DNA from: an uncultured Bacilli bacterium
Lineage (GTDB): Bacteria > Bacillota_I > Bacilli_A > RF39 > UBA660
Direction of reading: 5' to 3'
NCBI GenBank assembly: GCA_934177995.1
Contig: CAKPPW010000003.1
Location: 12,234-76,233 of the forward strand
Length of the DNA: 64,000 nucleotides
The notes beneath the pieces are model-generated. The model saw nothing but the letters and a program-made list of their open reading frames with translations, made no database searches and had not been told where the DNA came from. The translations under genes and the position numbers were made by a program. Positions within the stretch are counted from its first letter, which is position 1. Every line of letters begins with the position of its first letter. Below are positions 17,713 to 26,933 of the stretch, one piece after another.

Positions 17713-18464
17713 TGAAAATAATAACACTAGCGAGTGGTTCCAAAGGAAATACTTCTTATATAGAAGTAGGAAATACTCGCTTTCTTATTGATATAGGAAT
17801 TACTTATAGACATTTATTAGAAAGATTAGAAGAGATTGGTAAAAGTATTGATGATATAGATGCTCTACTTATTACGCATACTCACTCTGACCATATCAAA
17901 GGATTAAAAGTTTTTGTAAAGCATAATAATGTACCAGTTTATATAAGAGAAGAAATGTATAAAGAATTAAAAGAAATATTACCTAAAGAGAAGATAGAAT
18001 TATATAGTGATAAAATGCATCTTAAGGATGTAACTATAGATTTAGTGCATACATCACATGATGCTCCTGGTTCGGTTGGATTTTTAATAAACAATAGCTT
18101 GGTTTATATTACTGATACGGGTTATATTAATGAAAAGTATTATGATTTATTATCTAATAGAGAGATATACTATATAGAAAGTAATCATGATGAACAGATG
18201 CTTTTGACAGGACCTTATCCCCATTACTTAAAACAAAGAATATTAAGTGATAAAGGACATCTATCTAATGGAGCGACGGCTAGTTATTTAGAAAAGTTTA
18301 TTGGTTCTAATACTAAGTATATTATTTTAGCTCATATAAGTGAGACAAATAATACTAAAGAGTTGGCATTAGAGACTACTAAAGAAGCATTAGCAAATAC
18401 AACTTATAGTCCTAAAATAGTAGTGGCATCACAAGAAGAGTTAGGAGAGGTAGTGGAAGTTTAA
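17712..18464 (+). CDS. walJ: Metallo-beta-lactamase-fold hydrolase WalJ (YycJ)
   Basis: The 250-residue protein has the metallo-beta-lactamase metal motif THTHSDH at residues 55-61 and further ligands in HTSHDAPG and ITDTGY. YycJ/WalJ is linked to coordination of cell division and replication and has been reported to have nuclease activity. Its neighbours dnaB upstream and rlmH downstream match the Bacillus wal region. It overlaps the M23 gene and rlmH by one base each. Confidence 0.9.
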   Translation: MKIITLASGSKGNTSYIEVGNTRFLIDIGITYRHLLERLEEIGKSIDDIDALLITHTHSDHIKGLKVFVKHNNVPVYIREEMYKELKEILPKEKIELYSDKMHLKDVTIDLVHTSHDAPGSVGFLINNSLVYITDTGYINEKYYDLLSNREIYYIESNHDEQMLLTGPYPHYLKQRILSDKGHLSNGATASYLEKFIGSNTKYIILAHISETNNTKELALETTKEALANTTYSPKIVVASQEELGEVVEV

Positions 18465-18919
18465 TGATAAAGTTAATTGTTGTTGGAAAAGTAAAAGAAA
18501 AATACTTTACTGATGCTATTAAAGAATATGCAAAAAGATTAAGTAAATATACAAAACTAAATATTATAGAAGTAGCAGATTGTGGAATTGAGGAAATAGA
18601 GAAATCATTAAAGATAGAAAAAGAAGCGATAATGAAACATCTTACTCTTAAAGACTATATTATTTTACTAGATGTTAAGGGAAAAGAAATGACATCAATA
18701 GAGATGGCTAACTTATTAGCAGAAAGAGAAATGAATAATAGTAATATAACATTTATTATTGGTGGTAGTAATGGCTTTCATGAAGATATTTATTCACTAG
18801 CTAAAGAAAGATGGTCTTTTTCTAAGTTAACATTTCCTCATCAACTATTTAGGGTAATGTTTTTAGAACAACTATATCGGACATATAAAATAAGAAATAA
18901 TGAAAAATATCATAAGTAG
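18464..18919 (+). CDS. rlmH: 23S rRNA (pseudouridine(1915)-N3)-methyltransferase RlmH
   Basis: RlmH is a SPOUT-fold enzyme that methylates pseudouridine 1915 of 23S rRNA. The knot motif FIIGGSNGFHEDI and the C-terminal LEQLYRTYKIRNNEKYHK are conserved, as in the usual YRAFKIIRGEPYHK. The 151 residues are slightly short of the usual 155-159. It shares one base with walJ. Confidence 0.95.
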   Translation: MIKLIVVGKVKEKYFTDAIKEYAKRLSKYTKLNIIEVADCGIEEIEKSLKIEKEAIMKHLTLKDYIILLDVKGKEMTSIEMANLLAEREMNNSNITFIIGGSNGFHEDIYSLAKERWSFSKLTFPHQLFRVMFLEQLYRTYKIRNNEKYHK

Positions 18920-18930
18920 AGGTGAATATA

Positions 18931-19602
18931 ATGATAGGTAATGATTGGGATGAACATTTAAAGAATGAGTATGAAAAACCATATTTTCAAGAATTATTAA
19001 AATTTGTTGATGCCGAATATCATCAAAAAGAAATATATCCAAAGAAGAATGAAATATTTAATGCTTTTAGAAATACATCTTATAAAGATACAAAAGTAGT
19101 AATCTTAGGGCAAGACCCTTATCATGGAGTTAATCAAGCACAAGGACTTTCTTTCTCAGTAAGAGATGGACTAAGGAAACCGCCAAGTTTAGTTAATATC
19201 TTTAAAGAGCTAGAAAGTGACTTAGGAATACCTTTTCCAGAAAAAAATAGTTTACTACCTTGGGCTAGCGAAGGAGTATTACTATTAAACAGTGTTTTAA
19301 CTGTTGAGAAAGATAAAGCAGCATCACATAGTCATCGAGGTTGGGAAGAGTTTACGGATAAAGTTATTGAAGAGGTAAATAAAAAAGAAGAACCAGTTGT
19401 CTTCATTTTCTGGGGCAATTATGCGAGAGCAAAAAAAGTATTGGTAACTAATCCTAAACATTTAGTTCTAGAATCTGCTCATCCATCACCATTTTCTGCA
19501 TATAATGGTTTCTTTGGTAGTAGACCATTTTCTAAGACTAATGAATTTTTAGTAGCTAATGGAATAAAACCAATAGATTGGAACATAGAAAAAGACCTTT
19601 AG
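18931..19602 (+). CDS. ung: Uracil-DNA glycosylase
   Basis: Ung removes uracil from DNA. The catalytic water-activating motif GQDPYHG and the DNA-intercalation motif HPSPFSAYNGFFGSRPF are intact, and the 223 residues are normal. The ATG at 18931 follows AGAGGTGA; the GTG at 18922 is inside that site. It is the last gene of the operon beginning at 13417. Confidence 0.96.
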   Translation: MIGNDWDEHLKNEYEKPYFQELLKFVDAEYHQKEIYPKKNEIFNAFRNTSYKDTKVVILGQDPYHGVNQAQGLSFSVRDGLRKPPSLVNIFKELESDLGIPFPEKNSLLPWASEGVLLLNSVLTVEKDKAASHSHRGWEEFTDKVIEEVNKKEEPVVFIFWGNYARAKKVLVTNPKHLVLESAHPSPFSAYNGFFGSRPFSKTNEFLVANGIKPIDWNIEKDL

Positions 19603-19604
19603 GT
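19588..19604 (-). terminator. Intrinsic terminator of the lemA-like gene, overlapping the ung stop codon
   Basis: Read on the minus strand, AGACC pairs with GGTCT around TAAA and is followed by four T. The ung stop codon lies in the loop and stem. Confidence 0.6.
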
Positions 19605-20120
19605 CTACTTAGAGAGAATTGCAAAAGATTCTCTTTTTTCTATCTTATAAATATCTAACTCTTTAAAATGAGAAAATAAACTTACAATATTACTAGGAAA
19701 TTTATGAATATAGTTATTAATTTCTACAGCATTATCATTATAATATTTTAGACTTCCTTTTAAGTCACATTCATTATCATCAAATCGTCCTATTAAATTA
19801 TTAAGCCTTTTATTAGATTCATATTCTTCAGCATCAGCTTCTTTTAATAGCTTGTTACCAAGTGAACTTAACTCAATATAACATTGATGTTTACTTATCT
19901 CTTTTTTCTTAAACTCTTCTAATTCTTTTTCCATATCTTTATCAATAATTTTAGCAATCTTTAAAAGTATTTCTATTTTCTTTTCAAGGATTAATTCAAT
20001 ATTGTTATCAGCTTCTTCTACTTTTAGAAAGTAAAAATTAAACTTATTTTTATAATATAGGAAGTTTATTACCAATAACAAAATAACTAAAAATACTAAT
20101 CCTATTATTAAATATATCAT
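19605..20120 (-). CDS. LemA-family membrane protein
   Basis: The 171-residue protein begins with one hydrophobic segment (residues 3-23), then has a long helical domain. The C-terminal block YYNDNAVEINNYIHKFPSNIVSLFSHFKE closely follows the LemA pattern of YN...YN..i..fP..., which supports the assignment. LemA proteins are membrane-anchored with a cytoplasmic or extracytoplasmic helical bundle and no established biochemical role. It sits alone on the minus strand, convergent with ung, and its end overlaps the ung terminator. Confidence 0.75.
   Translation of the reverse strand: MIYLIIGLVFLVILLLVINFLYYKNKFNFYFLKVEEADNNIELILEKKIEILLKIAKIIDKDMEKELEEFKKKEISKHQCYIELSSLGNKLLKEADAEEYESNKRLNNLIGRFDDNECDLKGSLKYYNDNAVEINNYIHKFPSNIVSLFSHFKELDIYKIEKRESFAILSK
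19613..19639 (+). terminator. Intrinsic terminator of ung, located inside the 3' end of the opposite lemA-like gene
   Basis: AGAGAAT pairs with ATTCTCT around an 8-nt loop and runs into TTTTT on the plus strand. Confidence 0.75.
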
Positions 20121-20149
20121 CTTATCACATCCTAAATGGATTATATCAA

Positions 20150-20177
20150 AGAAAAAAGAAGATTACAATTGTCTTCC
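20150..20177 (-). terminator. Intrinsic terminator of the class A PBP gene
   Basis: On the minus strand GAAGA pairs with TCTTC around CAATTGTAA, followed by a T run. Confidence 0.65.
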
Positions 20178-22139
20178 TTAAGTTTCTTTATTATCCGTTA
20201 ATAATTCGTCAAAGACAGGGTCCGTCATTGTAGGTTCAGTTCCTTTAATATAATACATCATCTTAGTTTTAGTATCATTTTCTGTAGCAGGTTTTCCAGT
20301 GATAGGATTTACTAAGACACCTACAACATTATCTTTAGGTTTGTACCAATTATCTTCTTTTCCTTGCATGTAGTCTTCAATCGATTTAATCCAGATGTTT
20401 TGAGCATACTTATATTCTTTTGGCTCTAAATCTCTATTATCATCATAACCACACCATACTAGAGCGACTACGTCTTTATTGTAACCGATATACCAGTTAT
20501 CAGTATTAGTAGTACCACTTTTTAAAGCATAAGTATGAGTCATTTTTGATGCTAGATTAATAGCTGTAGGGTAGTTATAATCAATAAAAGCAGAATCATA
20601 AGTAGCAGTTAGTAAGTTGCTTAGAATAAAAGTTAGACTAGAGTTTAAAACTAATTCCTTTTTATTATCAGCTTCATATAAAATATTACCTTCTTGGTCT
20701 ACTACTTTTTCAATGAAATGAGGCTTTATCTTATAACCTTCATTAGCAAAAGTAGCATAACCACCAGCCATTTCTAGCATTGATATTTCACTAGTACCAA
20801 GAGCAAGAGATGGGACTTTATCAAGTTTAGAAGTAATTCCTACTCTTCTAGCCATGTTAATTAATGTATCTTCACCTAAGAATAAGTGTGTTTTAACAGC
20901 ATATATATTTTCTGAATAAGAAATAGCAGTAGCCATAGATATAGGTTTATTTCCATACTTTTCATTATAGTTTTTAGGAGAGTAAGTATCTTTATTGGAA
21001 AAAGTAAAAGTTGTTTGTTCACTAGTAAAGGTAGTAGATGCAGTAAAACCATTTTCTAAAGCTGCATAGTAGAGGAAAGGTTTCATAGTAGAACCTACTT
21101 GTCTTTTAGCAGATATAGCTCTATTATATTCAGATTTATTATAGTCTTTTCCTCCGACTAGTGCTTTTACTCCACCTGTATTAGGGTCCATTAAGACAGC
21201 GGCTGTTTCTAATTCGTTATCTTTTAATACCTCTTTTACGTTAGCTTCTAACTCTTTTTGACTCTTAAGATTAAGACTAGTATAGATTTTTAATCCCCCA
21301 GTTTCTAAAAAAGTACTAGGAATTTCTTTAAGAGACTTTAACTCATTCATAACTGCATCTTGATAATACATTACAGTAGATAACTCTTCTTTTTCTTTTT
21401 CTCCAACAAAAGTTAAATTTTCTTTAACAGCTTCATTATATTCATCAGTGGTTATTTTCTTTTCCTTTAATAAGTTTTTTAAGATTAATTCTTGTCTAGC
21501 TTTAGCCTTTTTATAATTAACTAATGGTGAATAATTACTAGGAGATTTAGGAATACCTGTTAAAATAGCTGCTTCGGCAAGGTCTAAGTCTTTAGCTTTC
21601 TTTCCAAAATAAAACTGACTAGCATTTTCTATTCCATACATACCATGACCATAATTAATTGTATTTAAATAGCCTTCTAATATATCTTTCTTTTTATAAT
21701 GTGATTCTATCTCGATAGTGTACCACATCTCATCCCATTTTCTTTTCCAGGTCTTAGAAAAGTCTAGAAATAAGTTTTTAGCATACTGTTGGGTTATTGT
21801 ACTAGCACCTTGACTTCTATTTCTAGATAAAATATTAACGTACATAGCCTTCATAATTCTTAAATAGTCAAAACCTTTATGACGATAGAAATTTTTATCT
21901 TCAGTAGCAATTGTTGTTTTAACCACTTTATCAGAAATGTTATCAAGACTTACCCATTTACTATCGCCACTACCTTGAAAGAAAAGTTCATTATTTTCAT
22001 CAAAAAGCATAAACTTATTAGCACTTTTGATTTGTAGTTTCGGTGATAAATAAGCATATGAGTAAGCACAAACATTAAAAATAATAAATAATAAAATAAG
22101 AAGTATACTAAATTTAGTAAGTTTTTTTATAAATTTCAT
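20178..22139 (-). CDS. Class A penicillin-binding protein (GT51 transglycosylase/transpeptidase)
   Basis: This is a bifunctional peptidoglycan polymerase. A membrane anchor covers residues 10-30. The GT51 domain follows with the catalytic Glu in ATEDKNFYRHKGFD (E80) and the RSQGASTITQQYAKNLFL block. The transpeptidase domain carries SxxK at 350-353 (STMK), SxN at 409-411 (SEN) and KSGT at 540-543. The 653 residues fit a compact PBP1a/PbpF type. It is divergent from the DUF1934-argS-rpoE cluster. Confidence 0.94.
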   Translation of the reverse strand: MKFIKKLTKFSILLILLFIIFNVCAYSYAYLSPKLQIKSANKFMLFDENNELFFQGSGDSKWVSLDNISDKVVKTTIATEDKNFYRHKGFDYLRIMKAMYVNILSRNRSQGASTITQQYAKNLFLDFSKTWKRKWDEMWYTIEIESHYKKKDILEGYLNTINYGHGMYGIENASQFYFGKKAKDLDLAEAAILTGIPKSPSNYSPLVNYKKAKARQELILKNLLKEKKITTDEYNEAVKENLTFVGEKEKEELSTVMYYQDAVMNELKSLKEIPSTFLETGGLKIYTSLNLKSQKELEANVKEVLKDNELETAAVLMDPNTGGVKALVGGKDYNKSEYNRAISAKRQVGSTMKPFLYYAALENGFTASTTFTSEQTTFTFSNKDTYSPKNYNEKYGNKPISMATAISYSENIYAVKTHLFLGEDTLINMARRVGITSKLDKVPSLALGTSEISMLEMAGGYATFANEGYKIKPHFIEKVVDQEGNILYEADNKKELVLNSSLTFILSNLLTATYDSAFIDYNYPTAINLASKMTHTYALKSGTTNTDNWYIGYNKDVVALVWCGYDDNRDLEPKEYKYAQNIWIKSIEDYMQGKEDNWYKPKDNVVGVLVNPITGKPATENDTKTKMMYYIKGTEPTMTDPVFDELLTDNKET

Positions 22140-22190
22140 TTAAATCACCTACATTTAGCTTGTCCAATCTCTTTAAAAATAACAATAATC

Positions 22191-22219
22191 TTGTAAGAAA
22201 TTTAATTCGTTGCTATAAT
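22191..22219 (+). promoter_or_regulatory. Sigma-A promoter of DUF1934-argS
   Basis: -35 TTGTAA, 17-nt spacer, -10 TATAAT, with TGC in front of the -10. The start codon is 26 nt downstream. Confidence 0.8.
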
Positions 22220-22244
22220 ATTACCTGAATGAAAGGGAAATAAT

Positions 22245-22604
22245 ATGGAAGAAGTTAAAGTAATTGCTAAGTTAAGAACTAATGATGATGTTTTAACCTA
22301 TGAAGGAAAAGCTGATTTTGATAAGAAAAAACAAGTAATTCAGTATCAAGATGAACATGCATTATTGACAATATATTTAAAAGATAAAATATTACTAAGA
22401 GAGACAGATGACGCTATTCTTAGTTATAAATTTTTAGAGAATGTAGATAATTCCTTTGAGATATATCTTAAAGATACAAAGCAATGTGGAACAGTAGGAA
22501 TGAAGACTAAACAAATAAAAGAGGGAGTTAATTCCTTTTTAGTGATATATAGAATTGATGGGAATGATTTTGACCATGAATATAGTATAGAGTGGGAGGT
22601 TTAA
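22245..22604 (+). CDS. DUF1934 family beta-barrel protein (YwiB-like)
   Basis: A 119-residue protein of mostly beta character. DUF1934 proteins (YwiB in B. subtilis) have a calycin-like barrel and no known function. The assignment rests on length, the DFDHEYSIEWEV-type end and the gene order DUF1934-argS-rpoE, the same as in Bacillus. It ends 1 nt before argS. Confidence 0.75.
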   Translation: MEEVKVIAKLRTNDDVLTYEGKADFDKKKQVIQYQDEHALLTIYLKDKILLRETDDAILSYKFLENVDNSFEIYLKDTKQCGTVGMKTKQIKEGVNSFLVIYRIDGNDFDHEYSIEWEV

Positions 22605-22605
22605 T

Positions 22606-24351
22606 ATGAGTTTATTAAAAACAATAGAAGAAGATTTAACAAAGAAGATGAATGAATCATCTATTCCAATCGAAAAAGTAACTTTATTAGAAAGTAAACG
22701 TAAAGATTTAGGAGATTATCAATTAAATGATGCGATGAGTCTTGCTAAAATATTACATAAGAGTCCAATGCTTATTGCTGAAGATATGAAGAAAGTTTTA
22801 GAAGAAAGTAATTATTTTTCTAAAGTAGAAATAGCAGCAGTTGGATTTCTTAATGTTACCTTAAAAGATGAGTTGTTAGTAGAATTTGTAAATAACTATT
22901 ATAATAGCGACTCTAAAGATGTTGATAAGTTAGTTAATAAAAAAATATTTTTAGATTACGGTGGAGCTAATATTGCTAAGACTCTGCATGTTGGTCATTT
23001 AAGAAGTGCTAATATTGGGGAAGCTTTAAAAAGATTAACTAAAAGACTTGGACAAGAGGTTATCTGTGATGTTCATTTTGGTGATATTGGTAGACAGTCT
23101 GGAATGGTTATTTATGAGTTAAGAAATAGATATCCTAATCTTAATTATTTTAAAGAAGAAGAAAGTGATAACTGGGATGAGTTACCAATAACAGCTAAAG
23201 ATTTAGAAGAAATATATCCAGTAGCTAGTACTAAAGCTAAAGAAGATGAAAACATCATGGAAGAGGTAAGACTTATTACTAAAGAGTTAGAAGAAGGTAA
23301 ACCTAGTTATGTAGCTTTATGGGATAAGATTAAAAAATTATCAATAGAAGATATTAAAGAAGTTTATAAAAAGTTTAATACTGATTTTGATTTATGGGAA
23401 GGTGAAAGTGACTGTTATTCTTATATGATGCCTATGCTAGAAGAATTAAGAAAAGATGGTTACTTAAAGAAAAGTGAAGGAGCAGAAATAATTGAAATAA
23501 AAAAAGATACTGATAAAGCTCCTATGCCTGACCTTGTAGTAGTAAAGAGTAATGGAGCTACTTTATATGCTACTCGTGAGTTAGCAACTATGGTATCAAG
23601 AGTTAAACGTTTTAATCCTGATGAAATGTGGTATTTAACTGATTTAAGACAAGGACTTTATTTTGAACAAGTATTTAGAGCAGCTCATAAGACTAAAATA
23701 GTAAGTGATGATACTAAGTTAGAATTCTTTGGATTTGGAACAATGAATGGTCCAGATGGTAAACCATTTAAGACAAGAGATGGAGGTGCTTTATCCCTAA
23801 AAAGCCTTTTAAAAGAAGTAAAAGAAGAAGTAGCAAATCATTCTCATAACTTGGAAACTGAAGAAAATAAAGATGAAATAATTGAACAAATAGCAGTAGC
23901 AGCTATTAAATATGCTGATTTATTATCAAATAGAACAACTGATTATATCTTTGATCCTAAAAAATTTGTTGATGTTGAAGGAAAAACTGGTCCATATCTT
24001 TTATATACTACTATAAGAATGAAATCACTATTAAAGAAAGCTAGAGAAAATAACTTGGATTATAGTAAATATACAAAGATTAGTGACGATGTTGAAAAAG
24101 AATTAATAACACTATTATTATCTAAGAATAAAGTATTACATAAAGCATATGATACAAAAGAATTAAATGTAATATCAGATTATTTATATCAACTTACTAG
24201 TACCTATAGTAAATTCTATGAAAAATGTCATGTTTTAACTGAAAAAGATAAAAATATTCAAGAAAATTGGTTACTTTTAACGAAAAATGTATATGATACA
24301 AATGTAGAGTTATTGACTATTTTAGGAATTGAAATACCTGAAAAAATGTAA
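22606..24351 (+). CDS. argS: Arginine--tRNA ligase
   Basis: A class I aminoacyl-tRNA synthetase that charges tRNA-Arg. The N-terminal Add-1 domain precedes the HIGH-type motif in the HVGHLRSANIGEAL segment, and the C-terminal DALR domain includes the YLYQLTSTYSKFYEKC block. The 581 residues are in the normal range. No T-box leader is seen upstream; the gene is co-transcribed with the DUF1934 gene. Confidence 0.97.
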   Translation: MSLLKTIEEDLTKKMNESSIPIEKVTLLESKRKDLGDYQLNDAMSLAKILHKSPMLIAEDMKKVLEESNYFSKVEIAAVGFLNVTLKDELLVEFVNNYYNSDSKDVDKLVNKKIFLDYGGANIAKTLHVGHLRSANIGEALKRLTKRLGQEVICDVHFGDIGRQSGMVIYELRNRYPNLNYFKEEESDNWDELPITAKDLEEIYPVASTKAKEDENIMEEVRLITKELEEGKPSYVALWDKIKKLSIEDIKEVYKKFNTDFDLWEGESDCYSYMMPMLEELRKDGYLKKSEGAEIIEIKKDTDKAPMPDLVVVKSNGATLYATRELATMVSRVKRFNPDEMWYLTDLRQGLYFEQVFRAAHKTKIVSDDTKLEFFGFGTMNGPDGKPFKTRDGGALSLKSLLKEVKEEVANHSHNLETEENKDEIIEQIAVAAIKYADLLSNRTTDYIFDPKKFVDVEGKTGPYLLYTTIRMKSLLKKARENNLDYSKYTKISDDVEKELITLLLSKNKVLHKAYDTKELNVISDYLYQLTSTYSKFYEKCHVLTEKDKNIQENWLLLTKNVYDTNVELLTILGIEIPEKM

Positions 24352-24367
24352 AGTATATAAAAAAGTA

Positions 24368-24396
24368 TTGCAATTGCTAATAAAAAATGATATAAG
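24368..24396 (+). promoter_or_regulatory. Sigma-A promoter of rpoE
   Basis: -35 TTGCAA, 17-nt spacer, -10 TATAAG, with TGA before the -10. Confidence 0.65.
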
Positions 24397-24461
24397 TTTA
24401 TATGATTTGAATATTAAGAAGAAATTCATTTTGAATAGACTTTAATACGGGAGGAAAAGAA

Positions 24462-24908
24462 ATGAAGTTGTCAGAAATGAAAAAAGAAGAATTAGAATTA
24501 TTGTCAAATAAAGACATCACATTTTATCTTTTAGAGGAGCAAGGAAAGCAAAATACTGCTGAGCTTTTTAAAAGCATTGTAACTTTGTTAGAACTTCCAA
24601 GTAGTACTTTTGAAGAGAAAATAGGAGATTATTATACATCACTTACTACAGATAAACGTTTTATCATGTTAGAAGATGGTTGTTGGGATTTAAGAAGTCG
24701 TCATACATCTGATAAAATAGCTAAAATAGAAGATGAAGAAGATGATGATGAAGAATCAGATGAAATAAAGGATGACATGATTACTGATGACATGGAAGAA
24801 GATAATTATGATTCAGGAGATGCTGATGACGATGATGATTATGTTGATCCTAATGAAGATTTAAAAGACTTGGTTGTCGTTGATGAAGAAGAACTAGAAA
24901 ATGAATAG
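24462..24908 (+). CDS. rpoE: DNA-directed RNA polymerase subunit delta
   Basis: Delta is a Gram-positive RNA polymerase subunit that speeds recycling and affects promoter selectivity. The 148 residues have the folded N-terminal domain (about 1-90) and a C-terminal tail from about residue 88 that is nearly all Asp and Glu, the hallmark of delta. It lies after argS as in Bacillus and has its own promoter. Confidence 0.94.
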   Translation: MKLSEMKKEELELLSNKDITFYLLEEQGKQNTAELFKSIVTLLELPSSTFEEKIGDYYTSLTTDKRFIMLEDGCWDLRSRHTSDKIAKIEDEEDDDEESDEIKDDMITDDMEEDNYDSGDADDDDDYVDPNEDLKDLVVVDEEELENE

Positions 24909-24916
24909 TTCTTTTT
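24891..24916 (+). terminator. Intrinsic terminator of rpoE, overlapping its stop codon
   Basis: GAACTA pairs with TAGTTC around a 9-nt loop, followed by TTTTT. The TAG stop is part of the 3' arm. Confidence 0.75.
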
Positions 24917-24927
24917 CTTTAAATTAT

Positions 24928-24957
24928 TTGCAAGAGATGTTGTAGCTATGATATAAT
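24928..24957 (+). promoter_or_regulatory. Sigma-A promoter of prfA operon
   Basis: -35 TTGCAA, 18-nt spacer, -10 TATAAT with TGA in front. Confidence 0.7.
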
Positions 24958-24994
24958 TAGCTCGACAGTCAGACAAAGAAAGGACTTGATTTAG

Positions 24995-26056
24995 ATGATA
25001 GAAAGATTAGAAGCTACGCTTACTAAATATAATCAATTACAGACTGAGTTAATGAGTGAAGATGTTTTAAAAAATATTAATAAAACAAGGGAGATATCTA
25101 AAGAGATAGCAGATTTAGAAGAAGTAGTAACAGAATATAAGAAATATAAAAAAGTATTAGAATCTATTATAGATACTAAAGAAATGTTAAATGATGATGA
25201 ACTAAAAGAAATAGCTAAAGAAGAATTAAAAAGTTTAGAAGAAGAAAAAGAAAGCATTGAAAAGAATCTAGAAATATTATTAATACCAAAGGATCCTAAT
25301 GATTCTAAAAACGTTATTATGGAAATAAGAGGAGCAGCTGGTGGAGATGAAGCTAATATCTTTGCAGGTGATTTGTTTAGAATGTATTCAAGATATGCAG
25401 AAAGAATAGGTTTAAAGATAGAAATAATTAATGCTGTTGAAGGAACTGCTGGTGGATTTAGTCAAATAGAATTTATGATTAAAGGGCAAGGTGCATATTC
25501 TAAACTTAAGTATGAAAGTGGGTCACACAGAGTACAAAGAGTACCAGTCACAGAAAGTAATGGAAGAATTCAAACTTCTACAGCCACTGTTTTAGTAATG
25601 CCAGAAGCAGAGGATGTTAATATTACGATTGATCCAAAAGATTTAAGAATTGATATCTTTAGATCATCAGGTTGTGGTGGTCAAGGAGTAAATACTACAG
25701 ATAGTGCTGTTAGAATTACCCATTTACCTACTAATACAGTAGTAACTTGTCAAAATGAGAGAAGTCAAATTCAAAATAAGGAACAAGCTATGAAAGTATT
25801 AAAAGCAAGACTTTATGATTTAGAACAACAGAAACATGACCAAGAACTTGGTAGTGAAAGAAGAAGTAAGATAGGTACAGGAGATAGAGCAGAAAAGATA
25901 AGAACTTACAACTATCCACAAAATAGAGTAACAGATCATCGTATTGGTTTTACTACTAATAGTTTAGATAGAGTAATGAATGGTCAATTAGATGAGATAA
26001 TAGATGCTTTGACTATGGAAGATCAAAGAAGAAAATTAGCTGGTGAAGAAGCATAA
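24995..26056 (+). CDS. prfA: Peptide chain release factor 1
   Basis: RF1 recognises UAA and UAG stop codons and triggers peptide release. The catalytic GGQ is at residues 228-230 in GCGGQGVNTTDSAVRITH. The N-terminal helical domain and 353-residue length match RF1 rather than RF2. It shares one base with prmC, the enzyme that methylates this Gln. Confidence 0.96.
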   Translation: MIERLEATLTKYNQLQTELMSEDVLKNINKTREISKEIADLEEVVTEYKKYKKVLESIIDTKEMLNDDELKEIAKEELKSLEEEKESIEKNLEILLIPKDPNDSKNVIMEIRGAAGGDEANIFAGDLFRMYSRYAERIGLKIEIINAVEGTAGGFSQIEFMIKGQGAYSKLKYESGSHRVQRVPVTESNGRIQTSTATVLVMPEAEDVNITIDPKDLRIDIFRSSGCGGQGVNTTDSAVRITHLPTNTVVTCQNERSQIQNKEQAMKVLKARLYDLEQQKHDQELGSERRSKIGTGDRAEKIRTYNYPQNRVTDHRIGFTTNSLDRVMNGQLDEIIDALTMEDQRRKLAGEEA

Positions 26057-26883
26057 TGACAGTTGAAGAATTAATTGTATATGGTAAGGGTAAGACAAGT
26101 AGTGATCATGCTAAGATGCTACTTTCTTCGTATTTAGATGTTAATCCTTTAGAATTATTAACTATTTTAGATAAAGAGGTAGATAGTGATATAGAAAAGT
26201 TATATAAGTCATCACTAGAAGCTTTAAAAGAAAATAAACCTATTCAATATGTTATTGGTAATGTTAATTTCTATGGACTTAAGTTTATTGTTAATAAAAA
26301 TGTGTTGATACCACGATTTGAGACAGAAGAGCTGGTAGAACAGGTAGTAGAATATGCTAGAGGTTTAAATAAAGATAAAATTAAAATATTAGATTTAGGT
26401 TGTGGTAGTGGAGCAATTGGTCTTACTCTTAAAAGTATCTTAAAAGATAGTGAAGTAACACTAGTAGATATATCAAAAGAGGCTTTAGAGGTAGCTAGAT
26501 TAAATGCTAATAATCTTAATCTTGATGTTACATTTATCGAAAGTGATTGGTTTTCTAATGTAGGACTAGATAAGTATGATATTATTGTTTCTAATCCACC
26601 ATATATAAGAACAAATGAAGAAATAGAAGAAATAGTAAGGAATAATGAGCCATCTTTAGCACTTTATGGAGGAATAGATGGTCTTGATTGTTATAGAAAA
26701 ATATTAGTTAATATTAAACCATATTTAAATGATAAATTTTTAATAGCTTTCGAAATAGGAGAAAGTCAAAAAGAAGAAATTTATGATATTGTAAATAAAT
26801 ATCTATATGATGTAGAAATTACTTGTAAAAAAGATTTGTATGGTCGAAATAGAATGATATTTGTTAGAAATAAAAATGATTAA
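26056..26883 (+). CDS. prmC: Release factor glutamine methyltransferase PrmC
   Basis: PrmC methylates the GGQ glutamine of release factors using SAM. The SAM motif LDLGCGSGAIGL and the active-site NPPY (in IIVSNPPYIRT) are present, with the N-terminal helical domain before them. The 275 residues are typical. It is translationally coupled to prfA. Confidence 0.96.
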   Translation: MTVEELIVYGKGKTSSDHAKMLLSSYLDVNPLELLTILDKEVDSDIEKLYKSSLEALKENKPIQYVIGNVNFYGLKFIVNKNVLIPRFETEELVEQVVEYARGLNKDKIKILDLGCGSGAIGLTLKSILKDSEVTLVDISKEALEVARLNANNLNLDVTFIESDWFSNVGLDKYDIIVSNPPYIRTNEEIEEIVRNNEPSLALYGGIDGLDCYRKILVNIKPYLNDKFLIAFEIGESQKEEIYDIVNKYLYDVEITCKKDLYGRNRMIFVRNKND

Positions 26884-26890
26884 AAATGAT

Positions 26891-26931
26891 AAAAAGTCAC
26901 CATTAATATATTAGAAAAAGGGTGATTTTTT
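26891..26931 (+). other. Hairpin between prmC and spoIIR covering the spoIIR ribosome-binding site
   Basis: AAAAAGTCACC pairs with GGTGATTTTTT (11 bp, one G-U) around a 19-nt loop. The 3' arm holds the GGGTGAT ribosome-binding site of spoIIR. It may act as the prmC terminator, as a block on translation of read-through mRNA, or both. Confidence 0.6.
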
Positions 26932-26933
26932 TA

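Noticed and set aside
22140..22244. T-box leader for argS, and likewise for cysS
   Set aside because: The regions upstream are too short and lack the specifier and antiterminator elements.
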